Below, piece after piece: positions 34,257-41,718 of a stretch of 64,000 bases of DNA. Under the pieces are notes generated by a model. That model was not told where the DNA came from, searched no databases, and was given only the letters and a program-made list of their open reading frames with translations. Both the position numbers and the translations under genes were made by a program. The DNA comes from CAWJFJ01 sp963800065 (GTDB lineage: Bacteria > Actinomycetota > Acidimicrobiia > Acidimicrobiales > UBA8190), in assembly GCA_963800065.1 (NCBI GenBank), contig CAWCZO010000008.1:682001-746000 (forward strand). Direction: 5' to 3'. Numbering within the stretch: the first letter of the stretch is position 1; each line of letters opens with the position of its first letter.

Positions 34257-35282
34257 GTGAAACGGTCGAGCGGCGCCGTACGGCGCCTGGGAGCACTGGG
34301 TCTGGGCGCACTGGTGGTGGGTGCCGTCCTGTTCGGAACCGGCGTGGCCGTCTCGGCCAAGGGCAACCCCCCGTCGTCGCAGGCGTCGCCGGCCAAGAAG
34401 CACCCGACGACCACGACCACCACGACCACCACGACCACCACCACGACGACTCTCCCGGGGGCGACGACCACCACGATTCCCTGCGCCACCCCGGCCAGCG
34501 CCACCGGCGTCAACTCGACGACACACACCACGGCGACCATGACCATCACGCCGGGGTACTGCCTCGTGAGCGGCCAGGTGATCAGCCTGGGGGGCTCGGG
34601 GTTCCAGCCTTCGATCGGGGCGGCCCTCGAGTGCAACAGTGACCCCAACCAACCCACTGTCCTGTACGAGGGCAACGCCACGCCGGTCAGCTGCACGAAT
34701 CCCCTCGGTGCGAACGAGCCCGGGGTCATCACCGTCCCGGCATCGGGCATCCTGGGACCCCTTCCCTTCACCATCCAGGAAGGGGCCCTCGGCCCGCCCT
34801 GCGCGCCGTCGTCGTGCACGGGGAAGTCGGCCAAGGACTCGAGCAAGGGGAGCCCCTTCACCGACGCCGGCCTCTACCCCTGCCCCCCCACGGCGGCGCA
34901 GCAAGCCGCCGGCGACACCTGCGGGATCGTTTTCGGCACCCTGGCCGGCGACGGTGTCACCACCCCGATCAATTTCAATGTGGCCGTCCCGCCGCCCCCC
35001 GGTTCGCTCACCACCCCGACGGCCCCCCCGGCATCGGCGGCGACCGCCGCTTCGAAGAGCGGGGCCAAGGGGACGCCGGCGGCCAAGGCCGGTAGTTCGA
35101 CGAAGGCCGGGTCGTCGTCTCTGGCCTTCACCGGCACCGGGCCGGGGCTGTGGTGGCTGGCCCTCGTCGGAATGGTGCTGATGGTCCTTGGTGTGCTGGT
35201 CCTGGCGGTGGTGGATCAGCCTCGACGGCTGCTCCGTCTGGCCTTGAGCCCGGACGCCAGACGGAGGAAGCGCTCGCCGTAG
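34257..35282 (+). CDS. LAFTG-anchored surface protein with poly-Thr stalk
   Basis: A sortase-substrate-type protein, 341 residues from GTG 34257. In order: signal peptide (VRRLGALGLGALVVGAVLFG, then VAVSA), Thr-rich tract (15 consecutive Thr at about 34406-34450), one cysteine-bearing domain (GQVISLGGSGFQPS, ALECNSDPNQPTV, ATPVSCT, LYPCPPTAAQQAAGDTCGIV), an Ala/Thr/Lys-rich linker, then SLAFTGTGPGLWW, a membrane helix and the basic tail PRRLLRLALSPDARRRKR. LAFTG fits the LAXTG signal of class E sortases. The same domain occurs in the protein at 51536. ATG 34176 would add 27 residues before the signal peptide. Confidence 0.82.
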   Translation: MKRSSGAVRRLGALGLGALVVGAVLFGTGVAVSAKGNPPSSQASPAKKHPTTTTTTTTTTTTTTTLPGATTTTIPCATPASATGVNSTTHTTATMTITPGYCLVSGQVISLGGSGFQPSIGAALECNSDPNQPTVLYEGNATPVSCTNPLGANEPGVITVPASGILGPLPFTIQEGALGPPCAPSSCTGKSAKDSSKGSPFTDAGLYPCPPTAAQQAAGDTCGIVFGTLAGDGVTTPINFNVAVPPPPGSLTTPTAPPASAATAASKSGAKGTPAAKAGSSTKAGSSSLAFTGTGPGLWWLALVGMVLMVLGVLVLAVVDQPRRLLRLALSPDARRRKRSP

Positions 35283-35288
35283 GGCGAG

Positions 35289-35489
35289 TCAACGGCGCCG
35301 ACCGCGCGGCGCCGTCAGCCGTCCGAGGCGCCGGTTGGCCCCCCGCAGGGCCCGTTCCACGGCGAAGAGCTCTGACGCCGTCTCGTCGTCATGGTCCGAC
35401 GCCGCCTGATCGGCGATGGTGACGACGCGACGGGTCAACTCGTCGAGGGCGGTGGCCACGGACGACAGTTCGGCAAGCGGTGCGGGCAT
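35289..35489 (-). CDS. Small helical protein divergent from hisD
   Basis: A 66-residue protein (MPAPLAELSSVATALDELTR to LTAPRGRRR) that is almost entirely helix-forming and acidic in the middle (SDHDDETASELFAVERALRG), with a basic end. I recall short proteins of this type as conserved hypotheticals in actinobacterial genomes. It has no recognisable domain. Its frame stays open across the hisD shadow, but the codons upstream of 35507 do not look coding. ATG 35507 would add six residues. It converges on the LAFTG protein gene with 6 nt between stops. Function unknown. Confidence 0.6.
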   Translation of the reverse strand: MPAPLAELSSVATALDELTRRVVTIADQAASDHDDETASELFAVERALRGANRRLGRLTAPRGRRR

Positions 35490-35591
35490 GACACGATGAT
35501 GTCCCATGGGGACGCCCTCGGCGACCCCGGCCGATGCACGGTGCGGTCTCCGGAGGTCGTCGAGAGGGCCGGTGGGCCAGTGACCCCCGAG

Positions 35592-35597
35592 TACCAT
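35592..35597 (+). promoter_or_regulatory. Candidate -10 box (TACCAT) before hisD
   Basis: TACCAT is 9 nt before GTG 35607 and could start the his operon as a leaderless transcript. No attenuator-type His-rich leader peptide is visible. Confidence 0.45.
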
Positions 35598-35606
35598 CGT
35601 GTCCCC

Positions 35607-36950
35607 GTGCTCCTCACCCGACTCGACCTCCGTGGTGTCCCGGCCGCCGGTGTGGCGGCGGCGGTGCCGCGCCCGTCGTCCGAGGAGAGCTTTCCGTCGC
35701 CCGAGGTGCGGGCCATTCTCGACGAGGTGCGGACCGGTGGCGACGCCGCCGTGCGGGAGCTCACCCGGAGATTCGACGGCGTCGCCCTCGACAGCGCCGC
35801 CGTGTCCCCCGACGACGTCGCCGCCGCCCGGGAGGCCATCTCCCCGGACCTGCGCCGCGCCCTCGAGTTGGCCAATGACCGCATCCTGGCCTATCACCGC
35901 CACGAGCCCGCCCCCGTCGGGGACTTCGTCCTCGACGGGGTGACCGTCCGGCACCTGGTGCGTGCCGTCGGTCGTGCCGGCCTCTATGCACCGGGTGGAC
36001 TGGCCCGCTATCCGTCCACCGTCCTCATGTGCGCGGCGCCGGCCCGGGTGGCGGGGGTGGAGGAGCTCGTGCTCTGCGTCCCCCCCGGCCCCGACGGGCG
36101 GATCGCCGTCGAGACACTGGCCGCCGCCGCCATCGCCGGGGTGGACGAGGTCTATGCCGTGGGTGGCGCCCAAGCGGTGGGGGCCATGGCTTTCGGGACC
36201 GAGACGATCCGCCCCGTCGACGTCGTGGTGGGTCCGGGAAACCGCTACGTGGCCGAGGCCAAGCGACAGGTGGCCGGCATCGTGGGGGTACCGTCCGCCT
36301 TCGCCGGCCCGTCGGAGGTCGTGGTGGTGGCCGACGAGACCACGCCGGTGTCGTGGGCCGCCATCGACATCGTCGTCCAAGCCGAGCACGGGCCCGACGG
36401 CCTGGCCTGGCTGGTCTCGTGGTCGGCGTCCCTGGCCCAGGCCGTGACCGAGGCCGTCGAGAAACTGGTGGAGAGCTCGCCGCGGCGAGACGCCCTCGAG
36501 GCCACGTTGGGGTCCGGCGGGTACGCCGTGCTCGTCGACGGTCCGGCCGAGGCGGTGGCGGTGGCCAACGCGGTGGCGCCCGAACACCTCGAGCTGCTCC
36601 TCGAAGGGGCCGAGGCCCTGTTGCCCCTGGTGCGCCGGGCCGGAGCGGTGTTCGTCGGCCCCTATGCACCGGCCAGCGTGGGCGACTACGTGGCCGGGCC
36701 CAACCACGTCCTGCCCACGGCGCGGACCGCCCGGTTCGCGTCGGCGTTGCGGGTCGACGACTTCCGGACCCACATCCACGCCGTGTCACTCGACGGGGAC
36801 ACCCTGGCCCGGTTGGCGCCCTCCGTGGTCACCATCGCCCGGGCCGAAGGTCTCGGTGCCCACGCCGAGTCCGTGCTCCTGCGTGGGGAGTCCGCACCGG
36901 TCCGGGTGGGCGACGACGTCGCCACCGTCCTCCCCGAGGGGACCCGTTGA
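35607..36950 (+). CDS. hisD: Histidinol dehydrogenase
   Basis: Oxidises L-histidinol to L-histidine in two NAD-dependent steps. The 447 residues include the N-terminal ILDEVRTGGDAAVRELTRRF, GRAGLYAPGGLARYPSTVL, the nucleotide region DVVVGPGNRYVAEAKRQV, the zinc and catalytic segment QAEHGPDG and the C-terminal APEHLELLLEGA and GPNHVLPTARTARF. All are standard. GTG 35607 is chosen because the TACCAT box lies at 35592; GTG 35580 would place that box inside the gene. The stop shares its last base with the hisC ATG. hisG is not in this operon portion. Confidence 0.94.
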   Translation: MLLTRLDLRGVPAAGVAAAVPRPSSEESFPSPEVRAILDEVRTGGDAAVRELTRRFDGVALDSAAVSPDDVAAAREAISPDLRRALELANDRILAYHRHEPAPVGDFVLDGVTVRHLVRAVGRAGLYAPGGLARYPSTVLMCAAPARVAGVEELVLCVPPGPDGRIAVETLAAAAIAGVDEVYAVGGAQAVGAMAFGTETIRPVDVVVGPGNRYVAEAKRQVAGIVGVPSAFAGPSEVVVVADETTPVSWAAIDIVVQAEHGPDGLAWLVSWSASLAQAVTEAVEKLVESSPRRDALEATLGSGGYAVLVDGPAEAVAVANAVAPEHLELLLEGAEALLPLVRRAGAVFVGPYAPASVGDYVAGPNHVLPTARTARFASALRVDDFRTHIHAVSLDGDTLARLAPSVVTIARAEGLGAHAESVLLRGESAPVRVGDDVATVLPEGTR

Positions 36951-38038
36951 TGGGACCGACGGTACCGGTACGGGACGACCTGGTCGGATTGACGGGATAC
37001 CACTCGGCGCAGGTGGACGTGGAGGTCCGGCTCAATACCAACGAGTCCCCTCTGCCACCGCCGGAGGAATGGTTGGCGGAGTTGACCGACGAGGTCAGGC
37101 ACATCGACTTCAACCGTTACCCCGACCGCCAGGCATCGGGCCTGCGCGTCGCCCTGGCCGCCTACCACGACGTCGACCCCAGCCAGGTGTTCTGCGCCAA
37201 CGGCTCCAACGAGGTGCTGCAATGCCTGCTCCTGGCTTACGGTGGGGCCGGGCGCACGGCGGCCGTCTTCGAGCCCACCTATGCCCTGCACCGCCACATC
37301 GCCTCCCTCACGGCCACTGGGGTGGTCAGCGGCTGGCGGGCGCCGGACTTCCGCCTCGACCTCGACGTCGTCGACGATGTGCTGGCCACGGCCCAACCGA
37401 TCGTCACGTTTCTCTGCTCGCCCAACAACCCGACGGGGCGGGCCGAGCCCTCCGACGTGGTGGAGCACGTCCTCGAGAGGGCGCCCGGTCTGGTGGTGGT
37501 CGACGAGGCCTACGGCCAATTCGCCCCGTGGAGCGCCCTCGACCTCATGCGCCGGGACGGACCCGGTGGCCAGCGGTTGGTGGTGGTGCGGACATTCTCG
37601 AAGACGTGGTCGATGGCCGCCTGCCGGCTCGGCTACCTGGTGGCCGCCCCCGACGTGGTCGAGGCCTGCGCCGCCGTGGCCCTTCCGTACCATCTCAATG
37701 CCGTGACCCAGGCCGCCGGCCGCCTGGCCCTGCGCCACGTGGCCGCCATGGAGGAACGGGTGGCCGCCCTCAACGAGGAACGGGGCCGTCTCATGGCGGC
37801 GCTCGGGGAGATGGCCGTGGAGACGTGGCCCTCGGCGGCCAACTTCGTTCTCTTCCGCCCCGTCGGCCGGGCCGCCACCGAGGTCTGGGACGACCTCTTG
37901 GCGTCGTCGGTTCTCGTCCGGGACTGCTCCACGTGGCCGGGGCTCGACGAGTGCCTGCGTGTCACGGTGGGGACGGCTCACGAGAACGACCGTTTCCTGG
38001 CCGCGCTCCGATCGAGCCTGGAGGGGAAGTCGCCATGA
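36950..38038 (+). CDS. hisC: Histidinol-phosphate aminotransferase
   Basis: A PLP-dependent class I/II aminotransferase converting imidazole acetol phosphate to histidinol phosphate. In 362 residues: LNTNESPLPPPEEW (substrate binding), FCANGSNEVLQCLLLAYG (cofactor phosphate), CSPNNPTGRAEP, VVVDEAYGQFAP, and the Schiff-base K218 in TFSKTWSMAACRLGYL. ATG 36950 overlaps the hisD stop (TGATG), and the stop overlaps hisB by 4 nt (ATGA), so the three are translationally linked. Confidence 0.93.
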   Translation: MGPTVPVRDDLVGLTGYHSAQVDVEVRLNTNESPLPPPEEWLAELTDEVRHIDFNRYPDRQASGLRVALAAYHDVDPSQVFCANGSNEVLQCLLLAYGGAGRTAAVFEPTYALHRHIASLTATGVVSGWRAPDFRLDLDVVDDVLATAQPIVTFLCSPNNPTGRAEPSDVVEHVLERAPGLVVVDEAYGQFAPWSALDLMRRDGPGGQRLVVVRTFSKTWSMAACRLGYLVAAPDVVEACAAVALPYHLNAVTQAAGRLALRHVAAMEERVAALNEERGRLMAALGEMAVETWPSAANFVLFRPVGRAATEVWDDLLASSVLVRDCSTWPGLDECLRVTVGTAHENDRFLAALRSSLEGKSP

Positions 38039-38640
38039 GTAGCACCGGCCAACGCCAGTCCGTGCGGCAACGTCGCACCAGGGAGACGGTGATCGACGTG
38101 TCGGTGTCCATCGACGGGTCCGGGTCCGTGGCCGTCTCCACGGGCCTGCCCTTCTTCGACCACATGCTGTCGCAGTTGGGCGGTCACGGTGGGCTCGACC
38201 TGACCGTCACGGCCGATGGCGACCTGAACGTCGACGCCCACCACACGGTGGAGGACGTGGGGATCGTCCTGGGTGAAGCGGTGGCCGAGGCGCTGGGCGA
38301 CAAGGCCGGAATCCGGCGGTTCGCCTCCATCTCCCTACCGCTCGACGAAGCACTGGTCGACGCCGCCCTCGACCTGTCGGGCCGACCGTACCTGTCCTAC
38401 GACGTGTCCTTCTCGGCCGACGCCACCGCCCTGGGGTCGCCTCCCTTCGATCCCCAACTGGCTGAGGAGTTCTGGCGCGCCTTCGTCACCGCCGCCGCCG
38501 TGACGCTGCACGTGCGCATGGTGACGGGCAGGAACACGCACCACATCGTGGAGGCATCCTTCAAGGCGGTGGCTCGCTGCCTGCGTGACGCCGTGCGCAT
38601 CGAAGGCGGCGGCGTACCTTCGACCAAGGGCACCCTGTGA
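38035..38640 (+). CDS. hisB: Imidazoleglycerol-phosphate dehydratase
   Basis: Monofunctional HisB (201 residues, no phosphatase domain) that dehydrates imidazoleglycerol phosphate. Both metal-binding half-site motifs are present: DAHHTVEDVGIVLG and NTHHIVEASFKAVARCL. Other blocks are STGLPFFDHMLSQLGGHGG and the dimer core SGRPYLSYDV. Overlaps hisC by 4 nt and is followed after 28 nt by hisH. Confidence 0.95.
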   Translation: MSSTGQRQSVRQRRTRETVIDVSVSIDGSGSVAVSTGLPFFDHMLSQLGGHGGLDLTVTADGDLNVDAHHTVEDVGIVLGEAVAEALGDKAGIRRFASISLPLDEALVDAALDLSGRPYLSYDVSFSADATALGSPPFDPQLAEEFWRAFVTAAAVTLHVRMVTGRNTHHIVEASFKAVARCLRDAVRIEGGGVPSTKGTL

Positions 38641-38668
38641 CCATGGAGTACGAGGCGAGACGAGAGCG

Positions 38669-39310
38669 ATGATCGCCGTTCTCGACTACGGGATCGGAAA
38701 CCTGCGCTCGGCCGAGAGGGCGCTCGTCCACCTGGGGGCCGACGCTCGCCTGGTGACCGATCCCGATGACGCCGTCGGCGCCGCCGGGATCGTGCTGCCG
38801 GGGGTGGGCGCATTCGGAGCCTGCGCGCAAGCCCTCCGTCGGAGTGGTCTTCAGGACGTGGCCACCGGCGCCCTCACCCGGGGAACGCCCTTTCTCGGCA
38901 TCTGCATCGGCTTCCAGTTGCTCTACGAGGGATCGGAGGAGGACCCGGGCGCGGCGGGGCTCGGCGCTCTGCCCGGTACCGTCCGGGCCCTGGCCCCCGG
39001 GGTCAAGTGCCCTCAGATGCAGTGGAACCGGCTGCGGCGCCTCCCGGCGCGCCGGAGCGGGCTTCTGGCCGGTCTGGGTCCCGAGCCGTGGGTGTACTTC
39101 GTCCACTCGTTCGCCCCCGGGCCCGGCGAGGACGTGGTGGCCACGTGCGACTACGGGGGCGATGTGACGGCCGCCGTCGAGCGGGGTCCTCTGTGGGGAA
39201 CGCAGTTCCACCCCGAGAAGTCGGGTCCGGTCGGTCTGGCCATCCTGAGCAATTTCATCGGGGCGTGTGACGCTTCGGGCGCAGCCGGCAACCGGCCGCC
39301 GGCGACATGA
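38669..39310 (+). CDS. hisH: Imidazole glycerol phosphate synthase, glutamine amidotransferase subunit
   Basis: A 213-residue class I glutaminase that feeds ammonia to HisF. Catalytic triad: C79 in GICIGFQLL, H181 and E183 in TQFHPEKSG. VLDYGIGNLRSAERAL is the HisH N-terminus, and KCPQMQWNRL with YFVHSF completes the family pattern. ATG 38669 is the only start giving this N-terminus. The C-terminal tail (DASGAAGNRPPAT) is longer than usual. Four nucleotides separate it from hisA. Confidence 0.94.
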   Translation: MIAVLDYGIGNLRSAERALVHLGADARLVTDPDDAVGAAGIVLPGVGAFGACAQALRRSGLQDVATGALTRGTPFLGICIGFQLLYEGSEEDPGAAGLGALPGTVRALAPGVKCPQMQWNRLRRLPARRSGLLAGLGPEPWVYFVHSFAPGPGEDVVATCDYGGDVTAAVERGPLWGTQFHPEKSGPVGLAILSNFIGACDASGAAGNRPPAT

Positions 39311-39313
39311 GTC

Positions 39314-40054
39314 ATGGAGCTCTTCCCCGCCATCGATCTGCATGACGGCGTGGCGGTCCGCCTGGTGCAGGGTGACTTCTCCCGCCAACGCACCTACGGT
39401 GACCCGGTGGACCTGGCCCGGCGCTACGCGGCCGGCGGGGCGCGCTGGATCCACGTCGTCGACCTCGACGCCGCCCGCACGGGCCAGCCGGTGAACCGGT
39501 CCGTCGTCCTGGCCATCACCGAGGCGGTCGACATCGGCGTCCAGGTCGGTGGGGGCGTGCGCAGCGAGAGGGACGCCGCCGCCCTCCTCGACGGTGGCGT
39601 GGCGCGCGTCGTCCTCGGGACCGCCGCCGTGCGCCATCCCGACCTGGTGGGAGTACTGGCCGGCGCCTACCCCGGCCAGATCGCGGTCGGGTTGGACCAC
39701 CGGGGTGGGGGAGCGGATGTCGCCGTGTCGGGCTGGGAAGGTGCCGGCGGGACCACCTTGGTCGATGCGCTGGCTGCCGTGGCCCCCCTCGCCTTGGCTG
39801 CCGTGGTGGTCACCGCCATCGAGCGCGACGGAACGATGGACGGCCCCGACGTCGAGGGCCTGTCTCGTGTGCTGGCCCTCACCCCCCATGACGTGGTCGC
39901 CTCCGGCGGGGTCCGCGGAACGGCGGACCTGGTGGCGCTGGCCCGGCTGCAGGGCGGTGGTCGACACCTGGCCGGCGCCATCGTGGGGACGGCCCTCGTC
40001 GAGGGCAACGTCGGCATCGAGGAGGCGGTGGCGGCGTGCGCAGTGTCCGGGTGA
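39314..40054 (+). CDS. hisA: ProFAR isomerase HisA (possibly bifunctional PriA)
   Basis: A (beta/alpha)8-barrel isomerase of histidine synthesis, 246 residues. The phosphate sites and catalytic acids are visible: FPAIDLHDGVAVRLVQGDF, WIHVVDLDAARTGQ, GGGVRSERDAAALLDGG, TAIERDGTMDGPDVEG, and SGGVRGTADL. In many actinobacteria HisA also acts as TrpF (PriA). Whether that holds here depends on whether trpF exists elsewhere, which the window cannot show. It overlaps hisF by 19 nt. Confidence 0.93.
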   Translation: MELFPAIDLHDGVAVRLVQGDFSRQRTYGDPVDLARRYAAGGARWIHVVDLDAARTGQPVNRSVVLAITEAVDIGVQVGGGVRSERDAAALLDGGVARVVLGTAAVRHPDLVGVLAGAYPGQIAVGLDHRGGGADVAVSGWEGAGGTTLVDALAAVAPLALAAVVVTAIERDGTMDGPDVEGLSRVLALTPHDVVASGGVRGTADLVALARLQGGGRHLAGAIVGTALVEGNVGIEEAVAACAVSG

Positions 40055-40809
40055 TCCCGTGCCTCGACGTCGACGACGGCCGGGTGGTGAAGGGGGTCCG
40101 TTTCGTCGACCTCGTCGACGCCGGTGACCCCGTCGAGCTGGCCGGCCGCTACGACGCCGAGGGGGCCGACGAGCTCGTCTTCCTCGACATCACCGCCTCC
40201 GCCCACGGGCGCGACACCATGGTCGACGTGGTGGCCCGGACGGCCGACGAGGTCTTCATTCCCTTCACCGTGGGTGGGGGCGTACGCAGCGCCGATGACG
40301 CCCGGCGCCTGTTGAGGGCGGGGGCCGACAAGGTGGCCCTCAACACGGCGGCGTTGGCCGAGCCCGATCTGGTGCGCACGCTCGCCGCCGAGTTCGGGGC
40401 CCAGTGCGTGGTCGTGGCCATCGACGCCCGCCGCCGTCCCGACCGATCCGGCTGGGACGTCTACACCCACGGGGGGCGCCAGGGGACCGGGCAGGACGCG
40501 GTGGAGTGGGCGGCACGGTGTGCGGCCACCGGAGCCGGGGAGATCCTGCTCACCTCCATGGATCGCGACGGGACGCGCCAGGGCTTCGACCTGGAGCTCA
40601 CCCGGGCGGTGGTCGACGCCGTGGGCGTGCCCGTCGTGGCCTCCGGGGGTGTGGGGACTCTCGCCCACCTGGTGGACGGGGCCGTGGTGGGCGGGGCCGA
40701 CGCCGTCCTGGCGGCGTCCATCTTCCACCGTCGGGAGCACACCATCGCCGAAGCGAAGGCCTATCTGGCGGCGCACGACGTGTGTGTGCGACCGCCGTCG
40801 CCGCTGTGA
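40036..40809 (+). CDS. hisF: Imidazole glycerol phosphate synthase, cyclase subunit
   Basis: The 257-residue barrel partner of HisH. Markers are VIPCLDVDDGRVVKGVRF with the first catalytic Asp, DELVFLDITASAHGRDTM, GGGVRSADDARRLLRAGADK, the ammonia-gate region VVVAIDARRRPD, LLTSMDRDGTRQGFDLEL with the second catalytic Asp, and ASGGVGTLAHLVDG. Start is GTG 40036 inside the hisA 3' end. Confidence 0.95.
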   Translation: MRSVRVIPCLDVDDGRVVKGVRFVDLVDAGDPVELAGRYDAEGADELVFLDITASAHGRDTMVDVVARTADEVFIPFTVGGGVRSADDARRLLRAGADKVALNTAALAEPDLVRTLAAEFGAQCVVVAIDARRRPDRSGWDVYTHGGRQGTGQDAVEWAARCAATGAGEILLTSMDRDGTRQGFDLELTRAVVDAVGVPVVASGGVGTLAHLVDGAVVGGADAVLAASIFHRREHTIAEAKAYLAAHDVCVRPPSPL

Positions 40810-40848
40810 CCATCCCCCGGCGGGGACCGAGGGATACGGGCCATGCGG

Positions 40849-40854
40849 TACCGT
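40849..40854 (+). promoter_or_regulatory. Candidate internal -10 box (TACCGT) before the GroES-like gene
   Basis: TACCGT is 7 nt before GTG 40862. It suggests that the GroES-like gene, hisI, trpE and ygfZ can be transcribed separately from hisD-F. Confidence 0.4.
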
Positions 40855-40861
40855 GTCCTGG

Positions 40862-41230
40862 GTGAACGCCGCATCAACGGGACCCTCGAACCAGCCTGGG
40901 GGCGCCCCATCGCCGATGACCAAGCAGCCGATCACGATGCTGGCCGATCGGGTCCTGGCCCAGCAGCCGCAGGCCGAAGGGGAACGGCGCTCACGGGCCG
41001 GCATCCTCATCCCGGCCACGGCCCAGGTGTCGCGCCGCCTGACGTGGGCCGAGGTCGTGGCCGTGGGCCCGCACGTCCGCACGATCAAGCCCGGGGACAA
41101 GGTCCTGTTCAATCCCGAGGACCACTTCGAGGTCGAGGTCCAGGGCGACGAGTACGTGATGCTGCGCGAGCGAGACATCCATGCCGTGGCCTCCGAGCGC
41201 ATCGACGGCGGCACCGGGCTCTACCTATGA
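40862..41230 (+). CDS. GroES-like (Cpn10-family) protein inside the his operon
   Basis: A 122-residue (or 104 from ATG 40916) protein with the chaperonin-10 pattern: ITMLADRVLAQQPQ (cf. LGDRVLV), SRAGILIPATAQ at the mobile-loop end, EVVAVGPHVRTIKPGDKVLF, and VQGDEYVMLRERDIHAV. The tail SERIDGGTGLYL is additional. The normal groES is usually next to groEL, which is not in the window, so this is likely an extra copy with a special role. It lies between hisF and hisI, and its stop overlaps the hisI start by 4 nt. GTG 40862 is favoured by the TACCGT box. Confidence 0.75.
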   Translation: MNAASTGPSNQPGGAPSPMTKQPITMLADRVLAQQPQAEGERRSRAGILIPATAQVSRRLTWAEVVAVGPHVRTIKPGDKVLFNPEDHFEVEVQGDEYVMLRERDIHAVASERIDGGTGLYL

Positions 41231-41718
41231 CGACCCCGCGGGTGGCGACGCCGATCGCCTTCACTGAGGCCGACATCGGCGTCATCCGCTTCGGTGTCGA
41301 CGGGCTCGTCCCGGCCATCGTGCAGGATGCCGCCGACGGCACGGTGCTCATGATCGGGTACATGGACGACACGGCCCTGCGCCGGACGCTGTCCAGCGGA
41401 CGCTCGTGGTTCTGGAGCCGCAGCCGGCAGGAGTACTGGTGCAAGGGCGAGACCTCCGGCGACCGCCAATGGGTGCGTGGCGTCCGCTACGACTGTGACG
41501 GTGACGCCCTGCTCGTGACCGTGGACCAGGACGGCGCCGGCGCCTGCCACACCGGTGCCCGGAGCTGTTTCTACCGCGCCTTCGGCGGCGACGACGGTGG
41601 CAGTGGCAGAGACGGTGGCAGTGCCAGAGACGGTGGCAGTGCCAGAGACGGTGGCAGTGCCAGAGACGGTGGCAGTGGCGGTGGCGGTGGAGTCACCGGC
41701 GCTCCGGCACCGGGGTGA
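41227..41718 (+). CDS. hisI: Phosphoribosyl-AMP cyclohydrolase with repetitive C-terminal tail
   Basis: Opens the purine ring of PR-AMP. The zinc and magnesium ligands are in place: EYWCKGETSGDRQWV, YDCDGDALLVTVDQDG, and GACHTGARSCFYRAF. The catalytic core occupies about the first 122 of 163 residues. The rest is a Gly/Ser/Arg/Asp tail encoded by an 18-bp tandem repeat, not seen in ordinary HisI. No HisE (pyrophosphatase) domain is fused. ATG 41227 overlaps the GroES-like stop; the stop overlaps trpE. Confidence 0.92.
   Translation: MTTPRVATPIAFTEADIGVIRFGVDGLVPAIVQDAADGTVLMIGYMDDTALRRTLSSGRSWFWSRSRQEYWCKGETSGDRQWVRGVRYDCDGDALLVTVDQDGAGACHTGARSCFYRAFGGDDGGSGRDGGSARDGGSARDGGSARDGGSGGGGGVTGAPAPG
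41596..41678 (+). repeat. 18-bp tandem repeat in the hisI tail
   Basis: Four full copies of GGTGGCAGTGCCAGAGAC (the first with GGC for GCC) at 41596, 41614, 41632 and 41650 plus a partial fifth, coding for GGSARD repeats. Copies 2-4 are identical, a slippage-prone pattern likely to vary between strains. Confidence 0.92.

Noticed and set aside
34406..34452. ACC/ACG triplet run as a possible CRISPR or minisatellite
   Set aside because: It is an in-frame poly-Thr tract in a surface protein. There are no spacers or repeat units of CRISPR type.
35490..36779. Minus-strand extension of the small protein gene across hisD
   Set aside because: Only the last 66 residues look like a protein. The rest mirrors hisD codons.
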